Below the pieces are notes generated by a model, which saw nothing but the letters and a program-made list of their open reading frames with translations, had not been told where the DNA came from and did not search any database. A DNA stretch of 56,815 bases from Ferrimicrobium acidiphilum DSM 19497 (GTDB lineage: Bacteria; Actinomycetota; Acidimicrobiia; Acidimicrobiales; Acidimicrobiaceae), in NCBI RefSeq assembly GCF_000949255.1, contig NZ_JXUW01000019.1, positions 1 through 56,815 of the forward strand. The letters run 5' to 3'. Both the position numbers and the translations under genes were made by a program. Shown in pieces: positions 26,685 through 34,653 of the stretch; position 1 is the stretch's first letter, and every line of letters starts with the position of its first letter.

Positions 26685-27437
26685 ATGGAAGCAGTACTTG
26701 AGCGCGTGATCGCCAAGCACAGGCAATTGCTCAGTTTGCCTCCGCTGTCTGTAGGGAGTCCACAGGGCCTTCGCAATGACTTTATGGTCCGCTATGTATA
26801 TGAGACCACGGCTCTAGAGGGCAACTCTCATACTTTGGAGGAGACCAGGACGATCGTCCAAGATCGCATGACCGTCGGCGGTAAACTCCTTAGAGAACAC
26901 TTTGAAGTAGTCAACATCCACCATGCCCTCTTCTGGCTAGAGGACTTCATCGCCTCTGGCAAACCCATCAGTGAAGAGGTGATCCTTGAGTTGCACGCAA
27001 TTGTAATGGATCGAATTCGTGGCCATGACGCAGGGGCTTATCGACGACAGCCGATTCGTATTTCGGGATCCCCTCATATCCCGCCTCACTGGATGACGGT
27101 GCCAACTGCGATGGGAGGGTTGATTGAGCGCCTAGATCGAGGGCCAGGGAACGAGGATCCAATCACGTTCGCAGCCCGCGCTCACATCGAGTTCTCCCGG
27201 ATCCACCCATTTACAGGCGGTAACGGGACAATGGCTCGGCTATTGGTCAACCTGGTGCTTATGCGTTTCGGATATCTACCAGCTATGTACCGCGTTTCGG
27301 AGCGTAACGAGTACATCAGCGCTCTCGGGCGAGCCTACACAGACGGCGACGATACTGAGTTCATAACCGTTACCGCAAAGGCGGTGGAGGTCATGATCGA
27401 TCAACGCTTGGAGTTAGCATTTAGATCTAGAAGTTGA
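26685..27437 (+). CDS. Fic-family protein with altered active-site motif
   Basis: 250 residues from ATG 26685, 5 bases after GGAGGG; a TTG at 26661 also opens the frame. Fic proteins usually transfer AMP from ATP to target hydroxyls. The N-terminal TTALEGNSHT (about residues 40-49) matches the S/T-x3-E-G/N inhibitory helix. The core motif is HPFTGGNGTMAR (H174-R185) where the consensus is HPFxDGNGRxxR. The Mg-coordinating Asp is Gly178 and the phosphate-binding Arg is Thr182. It may be catalytically changed or dead. It converges with an AbiEi-like gene, overlapping 37 bases. Confidence 0.85.
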   Translation: MEAVLERVIAKHRQLLSLPPLSVGSPQGLRNDFMVRYVYETTALEGNSHTLEETRTIVQDRMTVGGKLLREHFEVVNIHHALFWLEDFIASGKPISEEVILELHAIVMDRIRGHDAGAYRRQPIRISGSPHIPPHWMTVPTAMGGLIERLDRGPGNEDPITFAARAHIEFSRIHPFTGGNGTMARLLVNLVLMRFGYLPAMYRVSERNEYISALGRAYTDGDDTEFITVTAKAVEVMIDQRLELAFRSRS

Positions 27438-27865
27438 CCATTGCGTTCGTATTTGACGACCCCCTTGCCAATACGAATCTTGCGGCGCAACCTCGAGCTG
27501 CCTATCTCATAACAGATCCAGGCTGGTACTTGGGTGGTTCTGCGTTCGTTATAGGCACGCACTGCGCTGTTTGCCCGTGGTTCTACGCCAAGCTTTCGGA
27601 GCAACTCGGGTACCCAGACTTCTGGCACTTCGACTGGGCCGGTGATTTCGTTCCCGGTGATAGAGCTGATTCGGCGCTTTGAACGGACATAGATCCCATA
27701 GCCAACCCTCACGAGTTGGCCATCGGCAATCATCGCACGAATAGCATTGTCTACACCTGAGCGTGACTTGCCACAAGCCGAGAACTCAGAGCGCAAGAAC
27801 GCCGACTCAGACTCGTGCTCGACAAGGTAGCTTTCAATTTGGCTACGGATCGTTGGACCAGACAC
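27401..27865 (-). CDS. Orphan AbiEi/DUF6088-type antitoxin
   Basis: 154 residues with the DUF6088/AbiEi layout: an N-terminal winged-helix part with FSACGKSRSGVDNAIRAM and LVRVGYGIYV, then a conserved C-terminal part with SAVRAYNERRTTQVPAW. It is a clear paralogue of the AbiEi at 48822 but no AbiEii nucleotidyltransferase follows it. It is convergent with the Fic gene. Possibly a solitary regulator or immunity gene left after loss of its toxin. Family-level knowledge: AbiEi neutralises AbiEii and represses the operon. Confidence 0.78.
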   Translation of the reverse strand: MSGPTIRSQIESYLVEHESESAFLRSEFSACGKSRSGVDNAIRAMIADGQLVRVGYGIYVRSKRRISSITGNEITGPVEVPEVWVPELLRKLGVEPRANSAVRAYNERRTTQVPAWICYEIGSSRLRRKIRIGKGVVKYERNGQLLDLNANSKR

Positions 27866-27968
27866 ATTTTGAGCTTATACCAGCCCACCAGATCCTCTTC
27901 GGATCTTGTTGTGATGGTTGGCACAAAGTGGGTTAGATACTTCTTCCATCTTTCGTTGCTTATGGGTT

Positions 27969-28253
27969 CTAGCAATCGGACAACAGAGCCAACCTGGCGA
28001 CACCTTGGAAGTTCATCGGCTCGCCTAGGCCGACCGTCAGATCGACCTTGAATACCTGCCTCTGTTCATTTCCCTTGCTCATCATCGGTGGCCAGTACAG
28101 GCGTTCAGTAGCTTTAGTAGGATCATGGTATGGGAGAAAAGAGAACTGGAAGTGACGGAAGCCGTCAGTGTATTTGCTGGAAGGGGCTGTTATAGATCCT
28201 AGTAGCTGTCTATTCAACTGGGGTAGCAATAAGTTAAAGTAACCTCGATTCAC
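27969..28253 (-). CDS. Small unknown ORF coupled to zinc-ribbon gene
   Basis: 94 codons from GTG at 28253, overlapping the zinc-ribbon stop in a GTGA arrangement. The sequence (KYTDGFRHFQFSFLPYHDPT, ERLYWPPMMSKGNEQRQVFK) has plausible protein-like composition but no motif I recognise. It may be a genuine second gene of a two-gene unit or the truncated tail of something larger. Confidence 0.4.
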   Translation of the reverse strand: MNRGYFNLLLPQLNRQLLGSITAPSSKYTDGFRHFQFSFLPYHDPTKATERLYWPPMMSKGNEQRQVFKVDLTVGLGEPMNFQGVARLALLSDC

Positions 28254-28612
28254 TTTCTCGCTTGTGTCACCTCCTCTTCAAGTAGATCGATGACGGCGAT
28301 TGGTTCCTCACACGAGGGGCAGTACCCTCCTATTCCCACACGGGTCATGAAGGTGTGGCACTCCGAGCAGCGTTGTTCTCCAAGGGATCGTTCACCGCAG
28401 GAATTGCACACATAGACGGTGAACTCTCGACGTGAGCGTGACTTGGGGACTGTAGCTGGTGGGATACCTCCCATGTCGCGACGTCGTCGATAGGCAAGAG
28501 CCCGACAAGCATCCGAGCAATAGGTTCTTCTCCCTGATAGGCCGAAGCTATCCCCACAGACGGGGCACGTTATCGTGACGCTATCGTGACACAACGAGGA
28601 TCCATCGGTCAT
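28250..28612 (-). CDS. Dual zinc-ribbon protein, solo copy
   Basis: 120 residues. CPVCGDSF, RRTYCSDACRALAYRRRR, CNSCGERSLGEQRCSECHTF and CPSC place it with the passengers of IS256 and IS21-B. No transposase is adjacent and no inverted ends were found, so it may be left from a decayed element or be a stand-alone gene. Its C-terminus (VIDLLEEEVTQARK) differs from the other two. It is followed by an overlapping 94-codon frame. Confidence 0.68.
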   Translation of the reverse strand: MTDGSSLCHDSVTITCPVCGDSFGLSGRRTYCSDACRALAYRRRRDMGGIPPATVPKSRSRREFTVYVCNSCGERSLGEQRCSECHTFMTRVGIGGYCPSCEEPIAVIDLLEEEVTQARK

Positions 28613-28728
28613 GGGGCACTCGTCAGGTTCGAATCAGGCTGTGTAGTGGTGGACTTTGATGCTGGCGTATCCGGGTTTGTCGGAACAAGTGACGTAGAGG
28701 CGACTGGCTCCCAGTTCCGGGTGTTACC

Positions 28729-29280
28729 TAAAGTGTAATGCCTCCTACCAGGAAAAATAAGGACGACAAAACCTAAGCATCCGACGATGCGAGCTGGTCT
28801 TTGCGTTGTGAGATGCTCTGGCCTAGGCAACCCTCTCGGTTACGGTGACCTCAAACCCGAGAGCTTCAATCCGCTTGCTCAGTCGCTTTACCTGAACAGT
28901 TGGATCGTTGTGGCTCTCGAAGTAATTGGCACCTGTTTCTTCAGATGTACAAAGGATAGCACAAGCATTACATGCATCTGTGGTGTGCGCTAGCTCATCA
29001 GGACTAAAGTGTAATGCCTCCTACCAGGGGAAATTAGGACGACAAAACCCAAGCATCAGACGATGCGAGAGTGGTCTAGGTGTTGTGAGCCCTTAGGGCT
29101 ATGCGACCCTTTCGGTTACGGTGACCTCGAATCCGAGAGCCTCGATCCGCTTGCTCAGCCGCTTTACCTGAGCTTCTGGATCGTTGTGGGTCTCGAAGTA
29201 ATTGGCACCTGAATCTACAACTGTACAAAGGATAGCACAAGCATTACATACATGCGAGGTGTGCGCTAGATCATCTGGAC
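28729..29280 (-). repeat. 276-bp tandem duplication
   Basis: Two direct copies, 28729-29004 and 29005-29280, each starting TAAAGTGTAATGCCTCCTACC. They are clearly similar but have diverged at many sites. Each encodes, on the minus strand, the same 60-residue C-terminal stretch ending RIEALGFEVTVTERVA. Only the second copy has an ATG. Confidence 0.85.
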
Positions 29281-29290
29281 TTTGATCCAT
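29099..29290 (-). CDS. 63-residue ORF of the tandem duplication, probable fragment
   Basis: Begins with ATG at 29290, overlapping the end of the IS3-type fragment, and ends RLSKRIEALGFEVTVTERVA. The tail pattern (paired basic helix then G-F-E-V-T-V) resembles the C-termini of some transposases, but I cannot name the family. HVCNACAILC gives three cysteines. The duplicate at 28729-29004 encodes a diverged version without a start codon. Confidence 0.4.
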   Translation of the reverse strand: MDQSPDDLAHTSHVCNACAILCTVVDSGANYFETHNDPEAQVKRLSKRIEALGFEVTVTERVA

Positions 29291-29453
29291 CGCTTGGGAT
29301 TCTTGGCCTTGGCCTCCTCATAGACCCTGACTCGATTGGCGAGGATCGCAACATCTTCGCCGTTGTGCTTCTGGTTCGGGGTCACAAAGTTCAGCCCGGA
29401 GTGATGGTGCTCCTCGTTGTAGAACTGGACGAATCCCGCGATCCAGACCCTTG
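29266..29453 (-). pseudogene. IS3-type transposase (OrfB) C-terminal fragment
   Basis: About 60 residues, including VQFYNEEHHHSGLNFVTP, the segment near the catalytic Glu of IS3-family integrases, to the stop at 29266. The 5' part is missing: IS21-A copy 2 begins at 29454, and the sequence beyond its other end (32492 on) does not continue the gene, so deletion or rearrangement accompanied the insertion. Reading through the IS21 end adds an artificial N-terminus of repeated residues. Confidence 0.75.
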
Positions 29454-29671
29454 TGCGTATTCCTGCGAAGTGTGCCACCTGTTCTCGCTGAAATGTGCCA
29501 CCTGTTCTCGCTGAAATGTGCCACCTGTTCTCGCTGAAATGTGCCACCCCCTAGAGGGTGCGAGACGGACTGTTTGAAGTGTATATCTGATGGGTCGAGA
29601 ATTGGCTCCTTTCGATTGATTTTTGTGCACCCTGAAGATCGGAGTTCTACTCCTCTTGGATGGTTGTATCC

Positions 29672-30025
29672 TCAGTTGAGAAAATCGTTGAGCCGACTAG
29701 CGAGACGCTGTGCACCATCTCTGGTCTGACCGATGACAACGATCAGTTCGTCGTTGTCGCGACGTAGCTTGACCATCCACGACCGGTCCTCTCTTCGATT
29801 TCTTGTACTAGCGGAACCGAAGTGCACCTCTACTATGACCGGTCCTCTCTTTCGTCGTCGATGAGCAGCTACACGACAAGCGGCCGAGCAGTACCGTGCC
29901 GGTCTTCCTCTGGGTTGTTCGTCCAGTATCTGATCGCATCCCGGCCCCTCACAAATCTTTGACAACGATGGTTTCGTAACGTTACGTAATGGCTCCTGGG
30001 TTTGTTCTGGGCGGCTCACACTCAT
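29672..30025 (-). CDS. IS21-A third gene: small Cys/Arg-rich accessory protein
   Basis: 117 residues, intact. ICEGPGCDQILDEQPRGRPA then RYCSAACRVAAHRRRKRG gives four Cys that could bind one zinc, followed by an Arg-rich patch. The C-terminal half (MVKLRRDNDELIVVIGQ, RLASRLNDFL) is a strand-helix segment. The start overlaps the istB stop (ATGA). The core resembles the first module of the dual zinc-ribbon passengers in IS256 and IS21-B. Not part of the textbook IS21 gene set; likely DNA-binding, role unknown. Confidence 0.78.
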   Translation of the reverse strand: MSVSRPEQTQEPLRNVTKPSLSKICEGPGCDQILDEQPRGRPARYCSAACRVAAHRRRKRGPVIVEVHFGSASTRNRREDRSWMVKLRRDNDELIVVIGQTRDGAQRLASRLNDFLN

Positions 30026-30750
30026 GACTTCTTTGTCCTCATGGAGGTCCCGTTCATCTGGATAATGTGAGCGTTACACAGGAGGCGATCGAGAACAGCA
30101 TCAGAGAGTGTCGGATCCCCAAGTGCCTCGTGCCATGAGTCAACGGGAAGTTGTGAGGTGACGATGGTCGACTTGCGCTCAGATCGATCCTCTAACACCT
30201 CGAGTAGATCCGACGGTTCGCTCCCCGTAAGTGGGGTGAGTCCGAAATCGTCTATGACTAGTATCTCAGCGCGTGAAAGGCTCTGTAGTACCTTCAGATA
30301 CCTTCCATCACCTCTGGCGATGGCTAGATCCGCAAAGAGAGCTGGTGCCCTCCGGTACAGTGCACTATGGCCAGATCGAATCCCAGCGTAGGCAAGTGCA
30401 CACCCAAGGTAACTCTTACCTATTCCAGTTGGACCGGTGACCAGAATGTTCTGGTGTGCATCTACCCAGTGAGATGAGCTAAAGCCCATGATCATCGAAC
30501 GCTCCAGTCCCCTCGGGGTGTGAAAGTCAAGATCCTCAATGCTGGCTTGATGTCTGAGCTTGGCAGCTCTAAGCCGGGTAGCGAGCCTTCTGGCCTCTCG
30601 ATCCATTGCCTCCCGGTCTACTAACATTGCGAAGCGTTCCTCAAAGCTGAGCTCGAGGTATTGGACACTCTCTAGCTGCTCTCGAAACGCGTCTGCCATC
30701 CCCTTTAACCCAAGGTCTGTCAGGGTTGTCATCGTCTGGTTGTTCAACAT
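30022..30750 (-). CDS. istB: IS21 helper ATPase IstB
   Basis: 242 residues, differing from copy 1 at only a few positions. Walker A GPTGIGKS and Walker B LVIDDFG intact. Overlaps istA by 7 bases at its start and the accessory gene at its stop, so the three genes form one translational chain. Confidence 0.93.
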   Translation of the reverse strand: MLNNQTMTTLTDLGLKGMADAFREQLESVQYLELSFEERFAMLVDREAMDREARRLATRLRAAKLRHQASIEDLDFHTPRGLERSMIMGFSSSHWVDAHQNILVTGPTGIGKSYLGCALAYAGIRSGHSALYRRAPALFADLAIARGDGRYLKVLQSLSRAEILVIDDFGLTPLTGSEPSDLLEVLEDRSERKSTIVTSQLPVDSWHEALGDPTLSDAVLDRLLCNAHIIQMNGTSMRTKKS

Positions 30751-32321
30751 GTCACGCTCTCCTGACCCCCGGCAAGCAGTGCCTTGTAGTACTCGGTCCC
30801 TCTGATGTTTGGATGCTCAATGGGTGGCGGTCCAGCCGGTGGCGTGAGTGCGACGGCATCGAGTCCGTTCTTCAAGATAGAGACCACGCTCTTGTACAGG
30901 GGGCTATGGATCGCTATTGCTCTTTCACATGCCGCCTCGACTCGCTCAGGGGTATAGACCTTCGATGCCAGGTTGAAGATGCCTCTGCACTGGTTAAAGC
31001 CTTGTTCTGGGTAGTGCCTCCCGGACATGATCGTCTCACAGACCACCTGGGTACTTGGCCCTATCGTCCGAGCCCAGGCGAGGATCCTTGCCGGGGTCCA
31101 TGATGCCTGGGCCTGGTGACTCGAGGGCATGTGCGCAAAAGAAGTCTGGTACTGACCCTTCCTCTCGCATCGTCGGTGACTCGCTATGCGCACTCCAGCC
31201 GAGAAGATCTCCACTGTGGTTCTGGTAACCCGTACATCAAGGGTCTGTCCAACCAGATCGTAGGGAACCGAGTAGTAGCCGTCTAGGACCCGTACGTGGT
31301 AGTTCATCTGGACTTTGAACCTTTTCCACTCCGCATATTCGTACGCCATGGCCGGCAGAGGATGCATCGCCGGCCTATCCACAGCTTCGAACACGCTCTT
31401 TCTGGTCCCCTCCCGCCTTTGGAACCCTTGAGCGTTCAGATCCACTAAGAGATCGGCGATTGCCTGGTTGAGTTCATACAGGGAGAAGAATCTGACGTTG
31501 CGAAGCCTGGCGAGAATCTGGCGTTCAACGATCAGGACTCCTCCTTCAACGGCGGCCTTATCTCGAGGCTTTCGGGGTCTAGCTGGCAGAATCGTCACCT
31601 CATAGTGCCTGGCCCACTCCAGGTAGCTCTCGTTGAACACCGGGTCGTACTTGGACGGCTTGATGACCACCGCTTTGGGGTTGTCTGGAACGACACACAT
31701 GGGAACCGCTCCCATGTGCTCGAATGCTGCTGTTCCTCCAGCGGTCCATGACTCGGCCTTCTGGTTGGCAAACGCTTTGGCAAAGATATAGGAGCTCGCT
31801 CCCATCACCGAGACGAAGAGCTGAGCTGCGAAGTTTACCTCACCAGTGTGGTCGTCCCAGATCGGGACCGTATCACCGGCAAAGTCACAGAAGAGCTTCT
31901 CTCCGCCGCGATGCTCAAAGTGCATGACCACTTCATTGATCTTCTTCCATTCTCGGTAGCGAGCACAGAACCGTGAATAGCTGAGCCCATTTGGATTGCG
32001 CTCCTTGTACTCAAACCAGAGAAGCTGAAGGGTCAGGTGATTATGAGCCTGTATCTCGGTGGCCACCTCCTGCCAGTTGGGAATCACGGGCGTACTCTTT
32101 GTTGTCTCAACCGCGGCGAACAACAACTGCTCCAGGGCTTGTACGTCCATGCCCGCTGGAAGTGGCCAGCCAATCTCGTGCTCTGCTGCCTTCTCAAGAT
32201 ATCTCGTCACTGTCGTCCTAGACATCCCCGTCTCCCGGCTGATTACCCTGGCACTCTTGCCCTGCGCACTGAGGCGCAGTACCTCTTCGATCTTTCTCAT
32301 TGGTATCCTCCTATTGGGCAT
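30744..32321 (-). CDS. istA: IS21 transposase IstA, complete
   Basis: 525 residues from ATG 32321, 6 bases after AAAGGA; an upstream GTG frame to 32426 runs into the terminal repeats. The N-terminal helix-turn-helix (VLRLSAQGKSARVISRETGM) binds the ends. The DDE core has FCDFAGDTVPIWD (first Asp), CVVPDNPKAVV (second Asp) and AAVEGGVLIVERQILARLRN (Glu). The long C-terminal part matches the fragment at 1-573. Intact and probably functional. Confidence 0.95.
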   Translation of the reverse strand: MPNRRIPMRKIEEVLRLSAQGKSARVISRETGMSRTTVTRYLEKAAEHEIGWPLPAGMDVQALEQLLFAAVETTKSTPVIPNWQEVATEIQAHNHLTLQLLWFEYKERNPNGLSYSRFCARYREWKKINEVVMHFEHRGGEKLFCDFAGDTVPIWDDHTGEVNFAAQLFVSVMGASSYIFAKAFANQKAESWTAGGTAAFEHMGAVPMCVVPDNPKAVVIKPSKYDPVFNESYLEWARHYEVTILPARPRKPRDKAAVEGGVLIVERQILARLRNVRFFSLYELNQAIADLLVDLNAQGFQRREGTRKSVFEAVDRPAMHPLPAMAYEYAEWKRFKVQMNYHVRVLDGYYSVPYDLVGQTLDVRVTRTTVEIFSAGVRIASHRRCERKGQYQTSFAHMPSSHQAQASWTPARILAWARTIGPSTQVVCETIMSGRHYPEQGFNQCRGIFNLASKVYTPERVEAACERAIAIHSPLYKSVVSILKNGLDAVALTPPAGPPPIEHPNIRGTEYYKALLAGGQESVTC

Positions 32322-32491
32322 GTGGCATCCTTTCTGTGGTTGGTTTTGAGTCACCACATAAGGATGCCACAGCCTCTTTGCATCCATTGTTCCTGAGTCC
32401 TTCTCGCACCCTCTAGGGGGTGGCACATTTCAGCGAGAACGGGTGGCACATTTCAGCGAGAACGGGTGGCACATTTCAGCGAGAATACACA

Positions 32492-32934
32492 ATCAGGCAT
32501 TGGTCAGTATCTCCAGTCGCGCTACCGTTACCGGTTACCCGCGACACTAGAGATCAAGTCAACAGCGGCTCCGGAGCACTAACACAAATAGAGCAGATGC
32601 CTGTGAACAGGTTGTTACGCTATGGCTTTGGTCAGAAAGCCAGCGCGGCATCAACTGTCCTCCTTACGACCGTCGTACTCGACCTCTAGGGCCAGCATGG
32701 AGGGGCCGTGCAAATGGAAGCCTCTAGCAGTAAGCCGCTCAAATATTTGTACTTCATAACCGTCAACCCCGGGGGTTGTTCAAGCGACTGTGAAACGCCG
32801 CGTCGTGTCCGAGCGCTTATTGGCAGCTAAACGCCTGGGTGGTGAACCGTGGTATATATTGGTCTTCGTTATTGATATTTTGCCAGGGTTGACGCTTACT
32901 AGTGGACTCGAGTCCCGCCCTTCAGGATCATTGT
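32492..32934. other. Intergenic, no gene seen
   Basis: About 440 bases between the IS21 end and cassette 2. No supported gene. A degenerate half-match to the palindromic repeat (AACGCCGCGTC) occurs near 32794 but lacks the head at the fixed distance. Confidence 0.45.
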
Positions 32935-33849
32935 TCAGTCTGGACTGACGTTGGGCAGCGGAAGGTGGGTAAGCCGTCTGTACTCGACCGCCGAGTAGTT
33001 CTCATCAAGCACCTTGAAATCCAACGCCTGTAGCGTGATTCCAGTCGCGGCGGCCTGTTGTCGACATCTATCCCACCATCGGCTCCACCATTCCATCTGG
33101 GCTCCGTCCAGAGGTGCGGTCGAAACGACAACGATTTGCACGTTAGACGGGCTGAGCCGACTGTCCATCAGCACTCCGATCTCGGGAACCATCTCATCCA
33201 TGCGGTTAAACTCCACTCGGTCGACCCGCTTCAACTCACGCAGGGCTTGGGTCAATGGATCCTGGATGGTGGTTATGAACGATCCCGCGAAAGCCGGTCG
33301 TCCGCTGAGGAGCGCAAGGCGATCGCCCACGCGCTGGCGCAGTTCTTCGCTCTCGAACCCATCAACCCTCGCTTGACGTACTAGCCATCCCTTCTCCACA
33401 GGGAACGAGATGCGGAAGTCAGCGACGTAGAAGCCAGGCGTGACCGCCGGGACGTGCAGCCAAGAGCGACGGAACCGTCCCTCGCGTAGTAGCTTCTTCT
33501 CGCCCGAGTTGAGCGGTTCATCCATGTTGTAGACGGGTATGACTTGCGCCCAGGGCCATCCAGGAGGAGTGGCGTCCTCCTCGACGAGATCACACGTTTG
33601 AGTCGTGATCATTCCGTAGGGCGGCGTGAGTCCCTCGGGGAAGTGGATGACTTCGGGCATAACTGGATCACCGGACGCGATTAGCTCCTTAGCAAATCGC
33701 ACGCTCTGCTCCCATACAGGTGCTCTGGGATCCGCCAGGTATGCCATCGGTGGGTCTGCCACGAGATCACCCTGCCTGAATCGTCGGAGTGCAGAAAGGA
33801 TTCCATCTGGCCAGTCGTTAGCCGATTCAGGTACTCCTGCTCCAATCAC
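32935..33849 (-). CDS. Unknown protein with TTQTCDLV motif (cassette 2, gene 3)
   Basis: 304 residues from GTG 33849, 6 bases after AGGGGAG. The motif YGMITTQTCDLVEE stands out; T-Q-x-CD-x-V signatures occur in a family of uncharacterised proteins found in operons with small regulators. The centre is beta-rich (FYVADFRISFPVEKGWLV) and the C-terminal part helical. No signal peptide or TM. It lies 15 bases after the HTH gene and completes a trio with 33865 and 34653. Confidence 0.65.
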   Translation of the reverse strand: MIGAGVPESANDWPDGILSALRRFRQGDLVADPPMAYLADPRAPVWEQSVRFAKELIASGDPVMPEVIHFPEGLTPPYGMITTQTCDLVEEDATPPGWPWAQVIPVYNMDEPLNSGEKKLLREGRFRRSWLHVPAVTPGFYVADFRISFPVEKGWLVRQARVDGFESEELRQRVGDRLALLSGRPAFAGSFITTIQDPLTQALRELKRVDRVEFNRMDEMVPEIGVLMDSRLSPSNVQIVVVSTAPLDGAQMEWWSRWWDRCRQQAAATGITLQALDFKVLDENYSAVEYRRLTHLPLPNVSPD

Positions 33850-33864
33850 GGTACTCCCCTTTGG

Positions 33865-34653
33865 TTAAGACCGGCTCCGCACACGCCGCACAGGACTAGA
33901 AAAGACGTCCGGACTATGAGCAACAACCCGCTGTCCCTCTTCCTCGAAGTCGAGGGCATGAAGAAGGGCGACTGTGGGCTCTTCGAACAGGATCGTGTTC
34001 GCCTCTGCGACCACGGACCGTAGTCCTGCGTCGTCCGCCAGACGTTCACGTCGGCTGATGCCGCCTGGTCCAGTGTCGGCCAACCAGAGCCGCACGCGCT
34101 CCGTGCCCATCGCGCGGTCCAATGACCCCAGGAGTGCATGAAGATCGAAGAGTCGGCGCACGGTCGCCGGGTACGGGTCCATGCCCTCTCGCCAATTTTT
34201 AACGGACCTGGAGGAGTAGCCAGCTAGCGCCGCTACTTGATCCTGGCCGATGGCCAGCCAGTCCTGGATGTCGGAAACAGCTGCAAGCGCTGCCTCCGCG
34301 GGCGACGACATGACTGGTTCGATCGGAGTCGGCGTCCACGGTCGCATATCACCGATGACATCGGGAAGTTCCGACCGCACCAGAACCCAATTGCCTTCGG
34401 AAACGTCGTCAGTGGTTTGGCTGAACGGATGAGAGATAGCGGCGAGCCGCTCGGCGAGTAAGTTTTGGGTTGTAACGGCTGTGGCTGTGATGAGGGCACC
34501 GAAAATACCCCAGTCTACAGAGCGTTTCGGTAGCCGTTCAAGGCCAACACTCTCAACGGTCTCTCGAGATTTGGCAGTGCACAAAGGGGTGAAGTCGAAC
34601 AATCTCGAGAAAGCCTCGTCCTCTTCGGGGTGAGCAAGAGTGGTCTGGAGCAT
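33865..34653 (-). CDS. HTH protein, MbcA/Xre-antitoxin-like (cassette 2, gene 2)
   Basis: 262 residues starting at ATG 34653 (TGATG overlap with the gene before). The stretch LAIGQDQVAALAGYSSRSVK then NWREGMDPYPATVRRLFDLH is a helix-turn-helix followed by a helical segment as in Xre/MbcA (DUF2384-type) antitoxins. The N-terminal 120 residues are unrecognised. It may repress the operon and/or neutralise one of its partners. The antitoxin reading is inference from the HTH arrangement only. Confidence 0.62.
   Translation of the reverse strand: MLQTTLAHPEEDEAFSRLFDFTPLCTAKSRETVESVGLERLPKRSVDWGIFGALITATAVTTQNLLAERLAAISHPFSQTTDDVSEGNWVLVRSELPDVIGDMRPWTPTPIEPVMSSPAEAALAAVSDIQDWLAIGQDQVAALAGYSSRSVKNWREGMDPYPATVRRLFDLHALLGSLDRAMGTERVRLWLADTGPGGISRRERLADDAGLRSVVAEANTILFEEPTVALLHALDFEEEGQRVVAHSPDVFSSPVRRVRSRS

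Larger units (their letters stand above)
29454..32491 (-). mobile_element. Complete IS21-family element IS21-A, copy 2
   Basis: About 3038 bp. Inward from the ends: TGCGTATTCCTGCGAAGTG and TGTGTATTCTCGCTGAAATG, each followed by repeated units containing TGTGCCACC (four on the low-coordinate side, three on the other). It contains istA, istB and the accessory gene, all on the minus strand and all intact. No matching target duplication is visible beside it, in line with a rearranged target. Confidence 0.92.

Noticed and set aside
32785-32805. AACGCCGCGTC as a twelfth repeat unit
   Set aside because: No head sequence at the fixed 60-bp distance and only one arm matches.
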